Shown here piece after piece: positions 5,791 to 6,471 of a DNA stretch of 6,471 nt. The notes beneath the pieces are model-generated. The model was not told where the DNA came from and made no database searches. It saw nothing but the letters and a program-made list of their open reading frames with translations. Numbering within the stretch: position 1 is the stretch's first letter; each line of letters opens with the position of its first letter. Source of the DNA: an uncultured Clostridia bacterium (GTDB lineage: Bacteria; Bacillota; Clostridia; Oscillospirales; CAG-382); NCBI GenBank assembly GCA_947627335.1, contig CANQVQ010000090.1, positions 1 to 6,471 of the forward strand, given 5' to 3'. The position numbers and the translations under genes were made by a program.

Positions 5791-6471
5791 GCGTCCCCCT
5801 TCGCGAACGCCGCGATCTGCTCCGGCAGGAAGCCGCGTTCGCCGTAAAGCGCCGCGTTCGCGCCGTGCAGCGGCAGTTCGCCGTCGATCGCACGCAGGCG
5901 GAAGGCGTGCTTGTCCGTTTCGCCGCACTGCGCGCACCGTGCGATCAGCCGCTCGCCGAATCCGCCGGTCCGCACGCCCTCCTCGAGCACGCAGACCCGT
6001 TCGGCGTTTCCGAACAGACCGCAAAGCGCCTCAAATTCCGCATCCGAAAGCGGGAACAGCTTCATCGCCCGCACGACGCGGACCGTTTGCCCCCCGTCCG
6101 CGAGCAGTTCCGCCGCACGGCAGACGTTTTCGGTCAGCCGCCCGTAGGTCAGCAGCACGACCGACGGCTCCGCCCCGGCTTCGCCGAAATCCGCACGGAA
6201 AAGGTCGCCGAACCGCTCAAAACGCCCCGAAAAGCTCCCGCATTCCGTCCCCTTCGGGTACCGCACGGCGGCAGGACCGGGGCAGTCCACCGCACGTTCG
6301 AGACACTCCCGCAGTTCCGCGAGGCTGTCCGGGGCGAACAGCGTCCAGCCGGGGAGCTGCCCGAGGAACGCGACGTCGAACAGACCGTGGTGGGTCACGC
6401 CGTCCGGACCGACCAGCCCCGCACGGTCGAGCGCAAGCACGATCGGCAAGCCCTGTATGGCGCAGTCGTGC
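5787..6471 (-). CDS. dxs: 1-deoxy-D-xylulose-5-phosphate synthase, C-terminal part (5' end outside window)
   Basis: DXS condenses pyruvate and glyceraldehyde 3-phosphate, using thiamine diphosphate, in the first step of the MEP isoprenoid pathway in the cytoplasm. About 227 codons are present, the last third or so of a protein usually near 620 residues. The frame runs unbroken through the right edge (HDCAIQGLP just inside it), so the TTG at 6449 is not the start. The sequence shows DRAGLVGPDGVTHHG, the end of the pyrimidine-binding domain. Its Arg and His are 11 residues apart, as R420 and H431 of the E. coli enzyme are. VRYPKG follows, matching the phosphate-binding R478 region. Next comes a transketolase C-terminal domain with VLEEGVRTGGFGERL. 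Key residues are kept and no frameshift is visible. It is the most upstream gene seen in the operon and shares the ATGA junction with tlyA, which suggests coupled translation. Confidence 0.96.
   Translation of the reverse strand, partial: HDCAIQGLPIVLALDRAGLVGPDGVTHHGLFDVAFLGQLPGWTLFAPDSLAELRECLERAVDCPGPAAVRYPKGTECGSFSGRFERFGDLFRADFGEAGAEPSVVLLTYGRLTENVCRAAELLADGGQTVRVVRAMKLFPLSDAEFEALCGLFGNAERVCVLEEGVRTGGFGERLIARCAQCGETDKHAFRLRAIDGELPLHGANAALYGERGFLPEQIAAFAKGDA

Noticed and set aside
4726..5847. A 373-codon plus-strand frame opposite argR and tlyA.
   Set aside because: It has no recognisable domain and lies opposite two conserved genes. Its composition is typical of antisense frames in GC-rich DNA.
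4529..5893. A 454-codon minus-strand frame across argR, tlyA and the dxs end.
   Set aside because: It is an Arg/Gly-rich shifted-frame shadow of argR and tlyA, both firmly identified in other frames.
5791..6024. A longer tlyA reading starting at 6024.
   Set aside because: The extra 78 residues are Arg-rich, lie entirely within dxs and have no family counterpart. The ATG at 5790 fits the S4 domain start and the ATGA junction.

Overview
The window looks like chromosomal DNA from a GC-rich member of the Bacillota, most likely an uncultured or gut-type Clostridia lineage (inference). The main reason is the gene order dxs-tlyA-argR-recN, read leftwards on the minus strand. This is the same order as the Bacillus subtilis dxs-yqxC-ahrC-recN block. 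The codons are strongly biased to G or C at the third position, which leaves long stop-free frames opposite the real genes. Shine-Dalgarno sites and a TTGACA/TATACT promoter are readable.

Layout from left to right. (1) Positions 3-851, plus strand: the nucleotide-binding domain of an ABC exporter, whose frame is open to the window edge. (2) Positions 851-897: a strong hairpin flanked by A and T runs, serving as a shared terminator between convergent genes. (3) Positions 907-2691, minus strand: a 594-residue acidic lipoprotein of unrecognised family, with its own near-consensus promoter (2726-2754) and ribosome binding site. (4) Positions 2803-2840: a rho-independent terminator closing the next operon. 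(5) Positions 2869-6471, minus strand: a tightly packed operon transcribed dxs (partial) > tlyA > argR > recN. dxs and tlyA overlap by 3 bases (ATGA junction), tlyA and argR are 30 bases apart, and argR and recN are 6 bases apart. The operon promoter lies beyond the right edge.

The operon combines unrelated housekeeping jobs: isoprenoid precursor synthesis (DXS), rRNA 2'-O-methylation (TlyA), arginine-responsive transcription control (ArgR) and double-strand-break repair (RecN). This grouping is a known synteny in Bacillota, not a pathway. The lipoprotein is a separate transcription unit in the place where B. subtilis carries spoIVB and spo0A.

I found no CRISPR array, RNA gene, insertion sequence, phage gene or attachment site, and no non-coding stretch longer than about 180 bases. 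I see no convincing new multi-gene system. The points most worth a second look are the odd N-terminus of the ABC protein, which resembles a HlyC/CorC-type segment, and the unrecognised repeat-containing lipoprotein.
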